From Trichaptum fuscoviolaceum (lineage: Eukaryota; Basidiomycota; Agaricomycetes; Hymenochaetales; Trichaptaceae): a stretch of DNA of 64,000 nt. Position 1 is the stretch's first letter; each line of letters begins with the position of its first letter. This document shows positions 21,795 to 34,862 of the stretch, one piece after another. Location: positions 2,356,001-2,420,000 of the forward strand of contig CAJSYZ010000011.1 of the NCBI GenBank assembly GCA_910574455.1, written 5' to 3'. The notes under the pieces were generated by a model that saw only the letters and a program-made list of their open reading frames with translations, was not told where the DNA came from and did not search any database. The position numbers were made by a program, and so were the translations under genes.

Positions 21795-23140
21795 ATGTTT
21801 CCAACTTTACAAGAACGAGAACTTGCCATTCTTCGTTCGCGAGACACCCTCCGAGCACTCCTGGCTTCAACGTGGTACTATGACTTGACTGGCCGTATTA
21901 GATATGATGACAGGCAGCCAGAGAGCCAAGGCCATCATAGTACAACCTTCATCGTTTATTATACAGAGGAGGTCAGTTCGAGTATTGCATCTTAAGCCAA
22001 GCTCGTTGTCAGAAGGATCCACGGCGCATTCCATTCCGATGTTGGCTATGATTTCACGACTGTGCGTTGCTTGTGCTTTGGATACATTTAAATGAAGACT
22101 AAACTATATACTGTTCTGTGCAGAGGTTCTCAGAAGAACTTCGGATTCGGTCAAAGCTCAATCATCCACACATTTTTCCCCTGATAGGCTAGACACTTCA
22201 GGCGAACGGATGTCCATGCCTTATATCTGAATGGATGGAGAATGGGTCAGCATTGGGTTATCTGAATCAGCGCTCCGATTATGATGTGCTTTCGGTTGTG
22301 AGTTGGAATATGCAAATAATAAATGATTATCCGTTCAAATTTCCCTACAGACTTTAGCTGTCGCCGAGGGCTTAAAGTATCGGCATGGAATATGTATCAT
22401 TCACGGTGATATAAAAGGGGTAGGTTTTGTAGCTTGAGCTGATCCTGTTGTGATCCTCACCCAATCATGATCACCATTAGGAGAAAATTCTAATCTCACC
22501 ATCTGGTCACCCTCGTATATGCGGATTTGAAATGTCCTCTTTTCATGATGTTTCTCAAAGGCAGGGCGCTGATTTGGATGGTGATGATTTCCGAGTCAGT
22601 CTTCGATGCATGGCCATCGACTTGGTCGAAAGCGATCAGCGACGCACATTTAAGACAGATGTCTGGGCATTCGGGATGACAGTCTATGTAAGTTGATCAC
22701 TCAGATATCCTTGGCAATCATTGATTGTTCAACCTCCTTTCTAACAGGAACTGTTATCCGGGCATGCTCCTTATAATACCATCTCAGATACGGAGGTTGC
22801 GCATCTAACCCTAATGCGCGAACTTCCTCACCCGCAAGCCTTATCCGGAACGGCTCGACATATTACACGACTATTTGGAACTTGTGCAGTAACTGCTGGG
22901 ATGCGGATCCTGCAAAGCGCCATACCATGAATGCGATTGTTGCAGAATTCAAACGACTTTTCAAGCTGGCGTCGGAGGTCCGCGAGACCGCGGAAGGACA
23001 TCAAGGTGGGTGAATTATGAATTTTAGAAGTCCTATTTCACTTACGACAGCGAAAAGCCCCAGATCCGTTCTTTGGGACGACGCTCAGAGGGAGGCCAGA
23101 GCATGCCGCTTTTCTTGAAAGTATTCAAGCTGCATTATAG
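21795..23140 (+). pseudogene. Decayed TKL-like protein kinase 2
   Basis: Visible blocks: FSEELRIRSKLNHPHIFPLIG, a TAG at 22190-22192 in the same frame, then TLQANGCPCLISEWMENGSA and, across a short intron, LAVAEGLKYRHGICIIHGD with IKG. Next come KILISPSGHPRICGFEMS, TDVWAFGMTVYELLSGHAPY and, in another frame, IWNLCSNCWDADPAKRHTMN. The catalytic HGDIKG is kept, but DFG is GFE, the glycine loop and beta-3 Lys are not recognisable, and one stop and one frame change occur. The gene resembles mushroom TKL-like kinases but looks decayed. It lies in the same orientation as kinase remnant 1, between the two HsbA genes. Confidence 0.6.
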
Positions 23141-23355
23141 CACTTATGCATGCATTTTACGTGAACCATAATAAGAATTCTTCATTCCCGTCACTTGTCA
23201 TAAAGTATGTAGTTATGAGAAGAGAAGTCTCTACATTAATTGAATTATGGCGACATCTAATGTTCGTATCACTACCAGCCACACATATGTTTTCTGGACG
23301 CAAACATGACTCAATCATTGAAAAAAAAATTAAGTATCAATCGTTTTGGATATAT

Positions 23356-24159
23356 TTATAGTGAACTGGTGTCACTGGCCAGCTGGGTGATGTCAGACAG
23401 TAGACTGTCGAGGTCAGCGGCAACTGAGCCAATATCCGCACTTTTGTTACAGTTTGCGAAGTATATCAGCTTGGTTCAAGTGAAAGAGAAGGTAAGAGCA
23501 AGCGACGCACGTAAGAGAAGTAACGTCGGGGCGGGCGACGACGTGAACCCCAGTAGGCGCGGAGGCAAGGAGGCCCTTTACGCTGGATTTCACAGCCTGC
23601 AATGAAGGTTATTCAGCCTAAGTTATGGTCCAGATATTCTCATCTACAAAAATGACACAAAAGCAACCATCTTTGTTTTCTATATTAGCTATACGGGGGG
23701 CTTGCACTCACACTCGCAGACTCCTTTGCGTCATTGATGAACTCATCCAGCACCTTTGTCGCATCCGTGTCACTCGTTACTTGGAAACCGAGGACTACAT
23801 CAATCGGTTGACCTTTCAGAGCCTTCAGCTGCGCGTCGGCATTCTGAGCGGCCTCAGAGACGGAGGATGCAAGGGATTGTAGGTCTTTTGGAGTGATGTC
23901 ATGAGCGGGCGTGTTTTCTTGCAAACTAAGTCATTAAAGTGTACCAATAGAAGGGAGGGAATAGACTGGACGACTCACGAATAGCGTCTATCTTCGGTTG
24001 AACTTGAGCGGCGAAGCGTTGTATAATCTCTGGTGCTGATAGACCTGTATCAGACGGGACAGTAAGTAATCAATCTTTAGCGACATCTATCACAGACATA
24101 CCAGCACAGGCAGCAACTGCGAAGGCACACAGCACAGCGATGGACTGAGAGCAATGCAT
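23356..24159 (-). CDS. Hydrophobic surface-binding protein A-like, copy 2 (166 aa)
   Basis: Five exons: 24159-24102, 24044-23979, 23917-23712, 23596-23511 and 23440-23356, lengths 58/66/206/86/85. This matches copy 1 at 18723-19546 exon for exon apart from three bases in the last. The signal peptide HCSQSIAVLCAFAVAACAG is followed by LSAPEIIQRFAAQVQPKIDA, SLASSVSEAAQNADAQLKAL, LDEFINDAKES and a C-terminal LDSLLSDITQLASDTSSL. It is most likely secreted and surface-binding like its paralogue. Same-strand location 4 kb away shows local duplication. All joins are GT-AG and in frame. Confidence 0.82.
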
Positions 24160-25768
24160 TATCGATGGGGATTTCGCTGGGCAGCTACAAATCTAAGAAT
24201 AAGAACACTGATGAGAGATCAGAGAAGTTTGTTGGGATGAATAAGTGATGGATGCACTCACTGAGCATTTATATGTTTGATCGAATGAATAATAAGGTCA
24301 TTAAGTCCGCGTAATTTGTTAAAATCTGAGGTAGTTTTGTTCTTGGGAATGCAAATTCTACGTATAATGAAAAAGATAGCACTAGAGGAGAAGAGCTGAC
24401 GAGAAGCCGAGTTAGAAGCAGGCGTACAAGCGCTTAGACTGAGAGATATAGCATAGTGATTCGCGTATCATTAGTAGTGATCTGCATGAACGACAGGTTC
24501 AGGGCATCATCACACAACAACAACACTCGAGATCAGTCTCTCGCATTATTCTAGCTAGTGAAATGAGCCGCGTAAGGGGGAGAATAAGTTCGGGGGGGGG
24601 GTATTGTAACCGTTGAGGAATTTTGCAACTGTATGACGTATGACGCAGTGACGATCTAGAACGGAGCTTGAGTGGGTCATAATCTCAGTACATACGGTAG
24701 CATTTCCAAAAGCCGGCGCAGTAATTCCTAGCCAGCTGGCTCATATGTTGCTTATCCTCCGCGCATCGGTCGGTGAATTTGCGTCCGAACTCACTTTGCT
24801 GGCAAAAGTGTGACTTTGACTGGTTTATTGACAATTTACAGGACCTGAGACCCGCAGACAGACAGGTAGCACTTTCTTCCCAGCCCTAGGAATCCAGGCG
24901 TGCCGACTTCCAGTCATCACTGAGGTGTGGAATGGACAGGAGTTTGTCGCATAGCATACATAGCCAACAAATGCCCACGAGTTGGCACTTGACTTGCGGA
25001 TAACTTGAACGCCTGAGATGTTCAAATTTGTCCAATAGTAGGCCAGAAAACGGAGTGATCAAATTACACAAACGGTACTCCAGGACGTCATTTCTCCTGT
25101 AAATTCAAAAACTGAAAGCGCTAAGAAGCACAGTCAGTACTATCCGAAATTGGGGCTTGTAGACGTTGCTGCATCTCACATTCAAGCTGAGAGCTACGGC
25201 AACGCGCGTTGAGCGCTCGATGCAAGGATTTTACCCCTTTTACCCTTCATCCTGTGCAAGGAACTGATGCGGTGGAGAAGACCAAGCACTGCGGGCTGTC
25301 TCTGACTCGTATTGTGATGGAATCGGTCCCGCCCAAGGTAATAGTATTGTGGTTAGAAAGAGTTGTCGTCTTTGTTGAGACTGTTTGTATTAGGGTCACA
25401 AATAGTTTTGTAATCCGAGGTAAGCGTGGGAACATTGTGGCTATCTGTCGTCCAAAGGATCCAGCGAGCCAAATTTTATTCACCTCCGGCACTTTGCCTT
25501 CTACTTCGTCGTTCCTACCCAAGGACGACTGAATCTCGGACTCGAAAGTCCTTCGTCTTCATCGACACTTCGCCTTTCGTGCGGTTGCGACAAGTTTGCC
25601 TGCTGGCAGGTCATTTTTTCGACCACGCAAGCGACGGGTTCCAATCGTCATCGACTGATCAAAAAGTCCACAACAAAACGTTTTCCCATTAAAACCCACC
25701 ACTCAATAGTTCGTGAGTATGACAACCACCTTGTACTTTCAGCAAAGACTAAAGACAATAACAAAAGA
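24160..25768. other. Intergenic region between HsbA copy 2 and eIF4G
   Basis: No gene supported. It includes a nine-base G run near 24594. Several open frames at 24825-25690 overlap on both strands and lack any family feature. The last 150 bases probably contain the eIF4G promoter and leader. Confidence 0.45.
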
Positions 25769-28700
25769 ATGAACAAGAGTTCATCTACATCTGTAGCAAG
25801 ACCCTCGCCTCGACAGTCTGCTTGGGCCAAGGGCCCTCCGCCGAACACTTCCACTGCGTCATCGCCTCGCTCTCAGTCACCTGCACCAATTTCGCCTGCA
25901 ACTCCGACTGTTAATGCTGCGCCGACCCACTCGAGACGCCCCTCTCAACTTAGTGGAAGCTTCAAGGATGGTATCGGTGTCAGCGCCAACGCTAATCTGC
26001 CGCGCGGGAACGTCCAGACAAACAAGCCTGGTATGTGTGCGGAGAAAGTTTTGAAATAAACCTCGTCTTGCTTATTGCGTTTTTATGATCTCGTTCTCAA
26101 TGTTCATTCTTACTTTTCATATAGGGGGTTCGCTAAGTTTTGGCACAGTCAATGAAAAGTCTGCGCCGATTGCGTCTCCAGCAAAAGATACTCCGCCTTC
26201 CAGCGTAAAAGCCGAACCACGGACGGTACAATCGTTTGGTTCTATCGATGCAACAGCACCGCCGTCGAGCACCGCGGTGACGACGAACGGAAAATTGTCT
26301 ACGTCTACGTCTACGACCACGAACGCCACTTCCACGTCCAGCACGATAACGAGCGCAACACCGATTAATAAGCCAAAAGTCGACATATCGTCGTTTTTCC
26401 GGGGAACCTCGTCAACAGGAGCTCCATCACCTGTTTCTACTTCTTTCTCTGAAAGCGTCACTTCTCCCCCCATGAGGTCTAACACGCTCTCTCCTGCCGT
26501 CCCACCTCATCCGGGTGTACACTCACCAAATCAAGGCCCGCCGGGCCAGGGTACATTCACGCATCCCTCTCAGCCTTTCGTACCCTCTATGAGAGGCCAG
26601 CAGGGAGGTGGTCCGGGTGGGCCAGTTCCACGCTCACCTTCATTTCAGCGACAACTGCCCAATACACAGATAAATGGCGGTAGCAATGGGTTATCTGCTC
26701 CCGGAAGGCCGACTGGCCCACCCAACGCTGGTAATGGCCCCATGCCGTCGGCCGGTGGGATGTCGAGCCCGCGTCTGAGCGCTCCCTCACACCAGCCTCA
26801 TCAACCTATGCATCAGGCTCATCCGCCACACCATCAGCAACATACAGCTCAGCCTGTGAATTTACCTGGTATGCAGCCACAGATGGGTTGGAATGGGGCC
26901 TATTACGTGAGCTATTGATATCAACATTTGCTTTCCCGTGATTCTTAATCCATTTTTGATAGTATCCGTATATGCATCAGGCAGGAATGCCTCCTGGTCC
27001 TGGTTCTGAGCATTATATGTCCCCTTATGTGCCACACTGGCAGATGCATCCTCAACCGCAAATGCATCAACCGCAAATGCACCCTCCTCCTCCCCAAACT
27101 CCTCATGGTATGCCTGTCTCTCCCCGGCAACCGCCACCTCCATTACAGCCGCAGCCGCCAGGCACTCCTCCTGCTGGCATCGCTTCACCTCTTCCATCGG
27201 GCCGTTTAAACACAAATGCAAGTGCATTCGTGCCGAATCAGAGCAATCGGCAAAGTCGCATAAAGATCAAGGACCCATCAGGGCACGAAGTCGATTTCCG
27301 AGACCTAGTTAATAAGCAAGGTACAAGCGGTGCGTCGACACCCGGTACTGGTCCTGGCTCGAGTGCGCCGTCACCGGTTAGCATTGAAAAGCAACAGAAC
27401 CGGAGAACGCCCATCCGGATGGAGAGTGAGGAAGCCCGGCAAAAGCGCGTGAGAGAGGAAGAAGAACGGAAGAGGAAGGAGAAGGAAGAGGAAGATATGA
27501 AGAGAAAGGACAAAGAGGAGGCGGAGAGAAAACAGAAAGAAGAGTTGGACCGAAAAAAGAAAGAGGAGGAAGAGCTGAGGTTAAAGAAAGAGGAGGAAGA
27601 AAAGAGACGGAAAGAGGACGAGCGTCGCCAGAAGGAAGAGGATGAAAGGATAGCACGGGAAGAGAAGGAGAGGGAGGAGAGGGAAGAGCAGGAGCGCTTA
27701 CGAAAAGAGGAAGAAGAAAGGGAGCGGATACGCAAGGAGGAGGAGGAAAAGGAACGGCTTCGCAAAGAGGAGGAAGAAAAAGAGCGGCTACGCAAAGAGG
27801 AAGAAGAAAAAGAAAGGTTACGCAGGGAAGAGGAAGAGCGCGCCATTGCTAAGGCAAGGGAAGAGGACGAGAAAGCGAAGGCTGAACCCCCGAAGTCTGA
27901 AACCCAAGCGATTCCAATTCCTGTTGCTACCACCAAACCCGACATCACTCCTTTATCTATCTCTCCTGAATCACATAAGCGCCGCCCCATTCCTGGACCT
28001 CTGGACCTTTCCTCCGCCAATAAACCTGGTCTTCCTCAACCCCTCCCATCCGCGCTCGCTACCGCACGTCATATCCAGGACCTTTATCAAGTCCCTTATC
28101 CTGATAATATCAAGAGTCCGAAACCGGAGCTCAATGCAAATGCTAAGGATGGCAAATTCCGGTATGTTTCGCTCTTCGTGTTTCTTTATACATAAAGACA
28201 ATGTTGGCTTATTCTTTTTATGCTTGTAGATATGACCGTGAATTCCTCCTTCAGTTCATGTCTTTCTGTAAAGAAAAACCAGATAATCTTCCCCCCCTCG
28301 AAGCCATTGGCCTCGAGCCCGTTGACCAATCTCATCCTATTGTCCGTGGTGGCTCAGGACGGGGGCATAGGGTATCGGGAGCCATGGGTCCTCCTTCCTC
28401 TAATGTTTCACGTCAAGCATCCATTGGCCTCGGCTTCAACGTGCCCCCCTCCGGCTTTGGAAAGTCTAGCTCTGGGTTTGCGATGGGCAACTTCTCAACT
28501 CCTGGTAAGCTCACCAGTGAAGAACGTTTCATGCGCTCAACTTCAGTGGGCGCAGGTCCTGGTGGACTTGCCTTTCCGAGTGGACGACCATCGCCTATGG
28601 TGCGGTCTACAAGCCAGGGCGGCCCAGGTGCCGTACCGCCGGGCTCCATACACAAACAACGTACACGTAGTAAGCGTGGTGAGGCGCGCAACGAGTCGAA

Positions 28701-30744
28701 CCGCCTGACCAGCCAACCACCCCATCAGAATACTTACAACAACAACGCTAGCCAATTCTCTAATGAGCCCGTCGCTCCCTTAGAACAGTCTGCTAACCGC
28801 TGGGTGCCCTTGAATAATAAACGTCAGCAAGTAGACGAAAATTCGCCAGAGGTTGTGGATCGCAAAGTCCGTGCGCTGCTTAATAAGCTTACGATGGAGA
28901 ACTTCGAATCGATCTCGAACCAGATCATCTCTTGGGCCAACAAGAGTGTAAATGAGAAGGATGGTCGGACACTAATCCAGGTCATTCGGCTTGTCTTCGA
29001 GAAGGCGACGGATGAGGCGACATGGTCCGAGATGTATGCCAGATTGTGCAGGAAGATGATGGAAAAGATCAGCCCGGACGTTCAAGATGATGGAATCCGA
29101 AACTCAGACAACAAGCCAATCACTGGTGGTTTGCTCTTCCGTAAATACCTTCTTAACCGTTGTCAAGAGGACTTTGAGCGTGGTTGGACAGCGAAGGAAG
29201 CCACAGCAGCTGCAGCTGCGGCGAAAGCTACAGAAGATAAGGCTGTTGCTGAAGCCAACGAGAACCTCGAGAAGAAGGACGAGGCAGCGCTCTATTCCGA
29301 AGAGTACTATGCCGCGCAGAAAGCTAAGCGCCAGGGTCTTGGTCTTGCGAAGTTCATCGGCGAGCTATTCAAGCTTCAGATGTTGACGGAGCGTATCATG
29401 CATGAGTGCATTAAGAAACTGCTCAGTAACGTTGACAATCCTGAGGAGGAGGAAATCGAGAGTTTGTGCAAGCTTCTCATCACTGTCGGCCAATCCTTGG
29501 ACACAGCCAAGGCCCGTGGCCATATGGATGTTTACTTCAAGCGCATGAAGGAGCTCGCAGACAGCAACAATGTTTCCTCGCGTATGAGGTACATGCTCTT
29601 GGTGAATTGTTCAATGGGCATCATTCTGCTATTTTTTCTGACCAGATCCCTATAGGATGTTATCGAATTGCGTGATCGTAGATGGATACCGCGTAACGCG
29701 GCGGCGGCTCCCTCTACGCTCGCTCAAGTGGCGGAGAACGTACGTTTTCTTTCTTAACATTCTATTGTGTGATATTTACCTCTCGAAATGCAGGCCCTGA
29801 AAGAGAAAGCGCAAGCAGCGGAGAAGGATGCTCTTGGCCGTTCGAACATGTCCCGGGGTGGTTCGCGCCGTGGTGTCGATCGTGGGGATGGACAGCAAGT
29901 CGGCCCTGACGGCTGGGCAGTTGCTTCAGGTCCTGCGAGACCTACGAATAAAGCTGGAGATCTCTCTAACTTTGGCAAGATTACTAAGGGTGGTGCCATG
30001 ACCTTCGGTCCCACGAGTGTCTTCACGAAGAAGGATGGCAAACGTGAAAGCTCGTCGTTATCGCGAGCGAGCTCGAGTACGAACATGTTCTCGATGCTTC
30101 AGAACTCGGAAGTCGCACCCGATGCTGCAATACCTTCAACTTCGCGGTCAAGTAGACCGCCAAGTCGCACAACCAGTGTGGACTTGGGTCACGGTGCTCC
30201 GTCATCAGAGGCTACTCCCGCACAGCGTCCGAGATTGAATCTTTTACCTCGGTCAAAGCCTGTCGCGGCCGAGACATCCGAGAAACCTGAGGGAGCTCCG
30301 TCAGAAGAGGATGGCGAGACTGGCGCATCACCATCGATGACCAAGGATCAGGCTCAAAAGAAGATAGAACAGGACGTCAAGGAGTTTTTCGCTATCCGAA
30401 ATCTGGAGGAAGCGGAGGTATATTTCACAGCTCTTCCCATCGAGCATCGACATCTACTCGTCGACAAGCTTGTTGGTACTGCAATCGAATCGAAGGAAGC
30501 GGACGCTAAGCTGGTTGCGGATTACTTCGAACGGTCAATCTCGAAGAACCTGTGCTCTCCCGCTTCATTCGAAGAAGGGTTTGTGCAAACCGCGGAGATC
30601 ATTGATGATATTGCGATTGATGCTCCGAAGGCATTTGATCTTCTGGCCATCATGATTAAAGGCGCGAAACTCGACGATGAACGGCGACAGCGGTTAGCTG
30701 GCAAGTCGATGGATAGCGAAAAGCTATTGAAGCTCCTCGCCTAG
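25769..30744 (+). CDS. Eukaryotic translation initiation factor 4G (1549 aa)
   Basis: Scaffold of the cap-binding complex eIF4F, bridging eIF4E, eIF4A and eIF3 in the cytoplasm. Six exons: 25769-26030, 26125-26906, 26963-28161, 28230-29601, 29656-29739 and 29794-30744, all in phase. The first 590 or so residues are Ser/Thr/Pro/Gly/His-rich and disordered. A Glu/Lys/Arg coiled-coil segment follows, then YDREFLLQF (from residue 749), which fits the eIF4E-binding pattern YxxxxL plus a hydrophobic residue. MIF4G begins near residue 957 (VVDRKVRALLNKLTMENFE) and runs to DVIELRDRRW. A linker with NFGKITKG..FGP follows, then an MA3 domain from about residue 1414 (KKIEQDVKEFF) to the end. The size fits fungal eIF4G with long N-terminal extensions. 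Antisense Ser-rich frames over the coiled coil are artefacts. Confidence 0.95.
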
Positions 30745-31462
30745 ATTTATTGTATCATCCTCTTACTTGCATTTCTTCTGCGGGCCATTGTTTACTCCTT
30801 CACCTGTTTGTGCTCATGTTTTCTTATATTATTTCGTCTCTTTTCTTCGCTTTCTTACACACTCACCATACGCAGGTACATTGTTTCTTTTCTTATTTGT
30901 TGGCAATACTACCACTACGCTCTCCTTGCATCCAGTACTTGTACGCAATAACATGCATGCAACTTAGTTTAGCCTCGTAGGAGGTAGCTAATTCGATATA
31001 TGGGAGTGAGGTATGATATCTATATGATAGTATATCTGAGATCACTCCGACAGAATTCTATCGGCGTATGTAATAACATAGACGCATATGCATAGTAGAT
31101 GTTCTTTAGTAGTCTGTAAATATGTTTCGATTTTTGCATGCTTGAAATTTACCGTGTTTTCACCGATCAATTATGCTCCTTGTCAAGATAATGTCGGGTC
31201 TTGCATGAAACACAGCAACCATATGGACTTCAATGAAAACATTGGAAAATGAGTTCGGACTTGATACCGTGACATCCGTGCTGCGTGGCTGTGCATCTAA
31301 CAAAATTACCAGTTAGGAACCGGAAGCTGCATCCTTCCTTTCCCCGTCTCCTTATTACTGCAATTTCCCTCGTCTTTATAAGCTCTCCTCCTTCTAATCG
31401 AGCCTTCTAATCGAGCAAAAGGATAATCGGAATTATTGCAGAAAAGGACTGCGACACACGAC
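30745..31462. other. 3' region of eIF4G and promoter of the arrestin gene
   Basis: No gene seen. The first part is T-rich, as expected for a 3' untranslated region, with several AT-rich tracts near 31000-31100. Confidence 0.5.
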
Positions 31463-34400
31463 ATGAGTCCGAAGTCAGGCAAGAACAATCTGAGCATCCG
31501 GCTCACTGAGTCTGTCGTCTTTCTCCGGGGCTCTGTCGACACGGTTGTGACTGGTAGACGTACTACGCGCGATTCGCAACCCGCAATGCTCAGAGGCCTT
31601 CTGATCCTGACTCTGGTCAAGCCGATGAAGATCAGCAGCATCGATATCACGCTGGAGGGTAGGACACAGACGGCATGGCCCGAAGGTAAGCATCTACTGT
31701 ATGCTTAAGCGCTGGGTTAAACTGCTCATATACTTGCGCAGGCGTCGGTGCTAGAAAGCTTGAGATCACCGAGGAGCATGAAATATTCTCTGCGACGACT
31801 GTATACTTTCGCGCTGGCAAGATGCACCATCATGAGGCACGGCGTACGGCGTCGGTTGGACCAGGTCTTATTCTCGACCATGACGATGATGATGACTCGA
31901 GTCTAACCGACGACTCGCCTCATCAGGAACGCCAACGCCAGGCCGCATTTTCGAGCTCGAGAACACATCCAGACACAGTGAACGGAAGTCGGCGTCGAGT
32001 GAGTATGGACTATCATCATTTGCGCCGCAACGACACCGGCTTCCCGTCCTGGGGTATGCAGGATGTACCCTCCCCGCCGTACTCGCCTGGGTTACCTCCT
32101 ACTAGTATCTCTCACGCCTTGTCTGCCTCAAGCCAAGGAGGACAAAGCCATGAACGTGCACAATCTATGTCTCTGGCTTCCGCACATTCGGCACCGGTTG
32201 CACGACGTCCGGACCAGAGGAGCAGGCGGGAGTCATGGGCATCGACATCAACTGCGACCGGTGGAAGTGGTTCGGCTTCCAGTAATCTCAGTATTCATCG
32301 CCAAGAGTCCAGAGTCACGATGCGGTCGTCCTTGGATTCACCTGGTGAGTGGGAATGTCTCTTTGTGTCAATGTATGGGACGTACAAGAGAGAAAGAATA
32401 TTCTCCTTCGGTGCAAATTTTGTTGATTCTCTCGTTTATCATTAAATGGAACGGCAGGTCAGGCAGGGCTCTCATTCCTGTTCCTTGTTCATTCACACTA
32501 TTGGAGGTTTCATTACTCTCCTGGCATCGCAATGCGCTGAATCTGCTACTTACAAAATATGTTAAACATCACACTTACATTTCAAGCAGGATATCACTAT
32601 ATTCGAGATGGCCCTTTTTCGCACACCTTGTCCTCGTCAGGAAGTGTTCCGAGTCCTAACATCCCGGATTTGTCCCTTTCGCGTCGGGTGTCCCAAGAAG
32701 ATGGTGATCACGACGCCGCCGCTCCAAGTGTAAGCGAGCGAAGCCTGAGCAGAGGGCGTCCTCGGCTGCAGATGGCTTTCGACATGCTTACCGGTAACTC
32801 TGGAAGTAGAAGCGGAAGCAACTCGCGCGCACCGTCAATTCTTCGCAATACGAATAGCCGTCCGTCCACACGCCCGGGATCACCAGTCACGCCATATGCG
32901 CACTTGGCTCCGCCACCTCCTACCCCTTCGAGCGCCTCACAAACTCAGTTCTCTTCACCAGGGCAGTCTCCATTTCAATCCCAGACTCACGTTGGGATTG
33001 GGCAAGAAGCAGTTGCCCGACCGGGATTTGAGCGGACTCCGTCCAACCCGGAAGCATCGCCTGCAAGAGGCAGAGACAGACGGCATACACGCTTCAGTCT
33101 GGCAGCCGTGTCCAACGTGCTTCTCGATGCAGTGAAGGAACGAGTGCGCTCGAGCTCTCGGAGCTCGAGACCGAGAGGCACTGGGTCAACGCCTGTTGTT
33201 TCCAGAGAACCGAGCCCGGACGGCGCTTATTCAAGGAGGAACGTCAGCGTCAGCGTCGATCGTGACACGGAACGTGGAAGGTCGAGGGGTAGGAGCAACG
33301 AGCATCACAAAGAAAAGGAACGCTCCACATTTGAGAAAATATCAGAGGTACTTGGGTTAGACAACGACGATGACGACAGTAAAAAGGAGCATGGATGGAA
33401 GGAATTCAAAAAAGGTACTGTATAAAGCTAGGATATTGAACTGTTCAGCTCATAAGAGCCGTTTTCGTAGGCACGTACACCTATCCTATCTCTTTCGCAA
33501 TTCCTGCAAACTCTCCGCCGACCCTCTCTTGCGACTATGGTTCTGTGAGTTACCGGCTCAAAGCAACTGTCCATCGACCGGGCGCATTCACGCAGCGATT
33601 AACGGCATCGCGTGAAGTCATGCTCATCGCAAGCCCGGGCGAAGATGACCTCGATGAGAGCGATAATATTGTTGTACAACGCGAGTGGGATGCGCAAATG
33701 CACTACATGATCGTTATCTCCGGTCGCGCCTTTCCAATTGGGAGCACAATACCTATTCAGCTTACGTTCATGCCCATTTCCAAAATCAAAATATTCAGGA
33801 TCTCGGCGGTCCTCGAAGGTGTGTATAATCTTGCGCGTTCACGTTACCGAACTGAGCTAACAGACCTTTCACAGAACGTGTGGACTACTACACCCAATTC
33901 AAAAGAGTTGCGCGAACGGACACGCTGAAGAAGTTTGAGCTACTTTCCATTCGCCATACAGAGAAAGAACCTATCCCTTTACTCCCTCTTACCACGGATT
34001 ATTCTACTTCCCCCCTCCGCGGATACGTCGATGCACCAGATGAATCTGAAGCTGCTTCCTCATTGATGGGCCCAGGACCCTGGGCAGTTCAGCATGAGTT
34101 ACAGTTGCCGAAATCCTGTGCAAGGATGCACTTCACGAATAAGCACAAACGGAGCAATATTGGGATTACGCATACACTGAAGATTATATTCCGGGTAGAG
34201 AGAGGCGACGACCTTTTCGTAGATGCTAAGACTGGGCGGAGAAAGCACTTTGATATTGTCGTTCAGACTCCGATACATATTCTCTCGGTACATACTTGCT
34301 TTGAAGCATTAATTTGTTGAATTCTAACGGACTTTCATTCCAGTGTCGCTGCAATCCCCAGTGGACGTCCTTACCTCGCTACAGCTCCTTCGCTACTGAG

Positions 34401-34862
34401 CACTACGCGAAGACCCAATCTTGTCCCTGCTCTCAGAAACGACGTGGTTCAACGGTCAGCGTCGACGACCTTCACGAGCCTCCGCTATTAACCCCGACAC
34501 ATCCGGTCCATCCCATTGCTGGTCCGAGCGGTAGTACGCTTTTGCCCCCAAGCTTCTCTCCGATGGCAACGCATGCAGAGGACGTCAGCTCAGACGTCGT
34601 TCATCTCAGCAACGGACAGGTTATCCCGGCGAACGGGCTTCATCTTGACGGATATGATCAAGGCCTTGGCCTTTCACGTGTTCCATCTGATGTTCCCTCC
34701 GAAGTCGAATCCATCTATCGCCGCAACACACAGTTTGCCAGGTTGATTGCGGGAGAGGAAAGCGAGATTGGCGAGGCGCCTCCAACTTATGACTCCATCG
34801 TGTGCATGCAAAATGCCGTAGGTGCACTGGCGACTACAGCAGTCGTCCCTGCACATAGGTGA
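31463..34862 (+). CDS. Arrestin-related trafficking adaptor (976 aa)
   Basis: Proteins of this family link plasma-membrane transporters to the Rsp5/Nedd4 ubiquitin ligase for endocytosis. Six exons: 31463-31685, 31742-32344, 32590-33414, 33471-33818, 33875-34287 and 34344-34862. The arrestin-N fold starts at once (LTESVVFLRGSVDTVVTG, LILTLVKPMKISSIDITLEG) to about residue 100. A disordered Ser/Arg/Pro insertion of some 450 residues follows, then the fold resumes with TYTYPISFAIPANSPP and VSYRLKATVHRPGAF. Arrestin-C follows (MHYMIVISGRAFPIGSTIPI to HFDIVVQTPIHILSCRC). PY-type motifs are SPPYSP in the insertion and PPTY near residue 950, the latter matching PPxY for Rsp5. I chose the ATG at 31463. 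The 245-nt third intron is unusually long and could hide an exon. Confidence 0.87.

Noticed and set aside
27238..28020. 260-codon antisense Ser-rich frame
   Set aside because: It is the complement of the Glu/Lys/Arg coiled coil of eIF4G; codon composition alone keeps it open.
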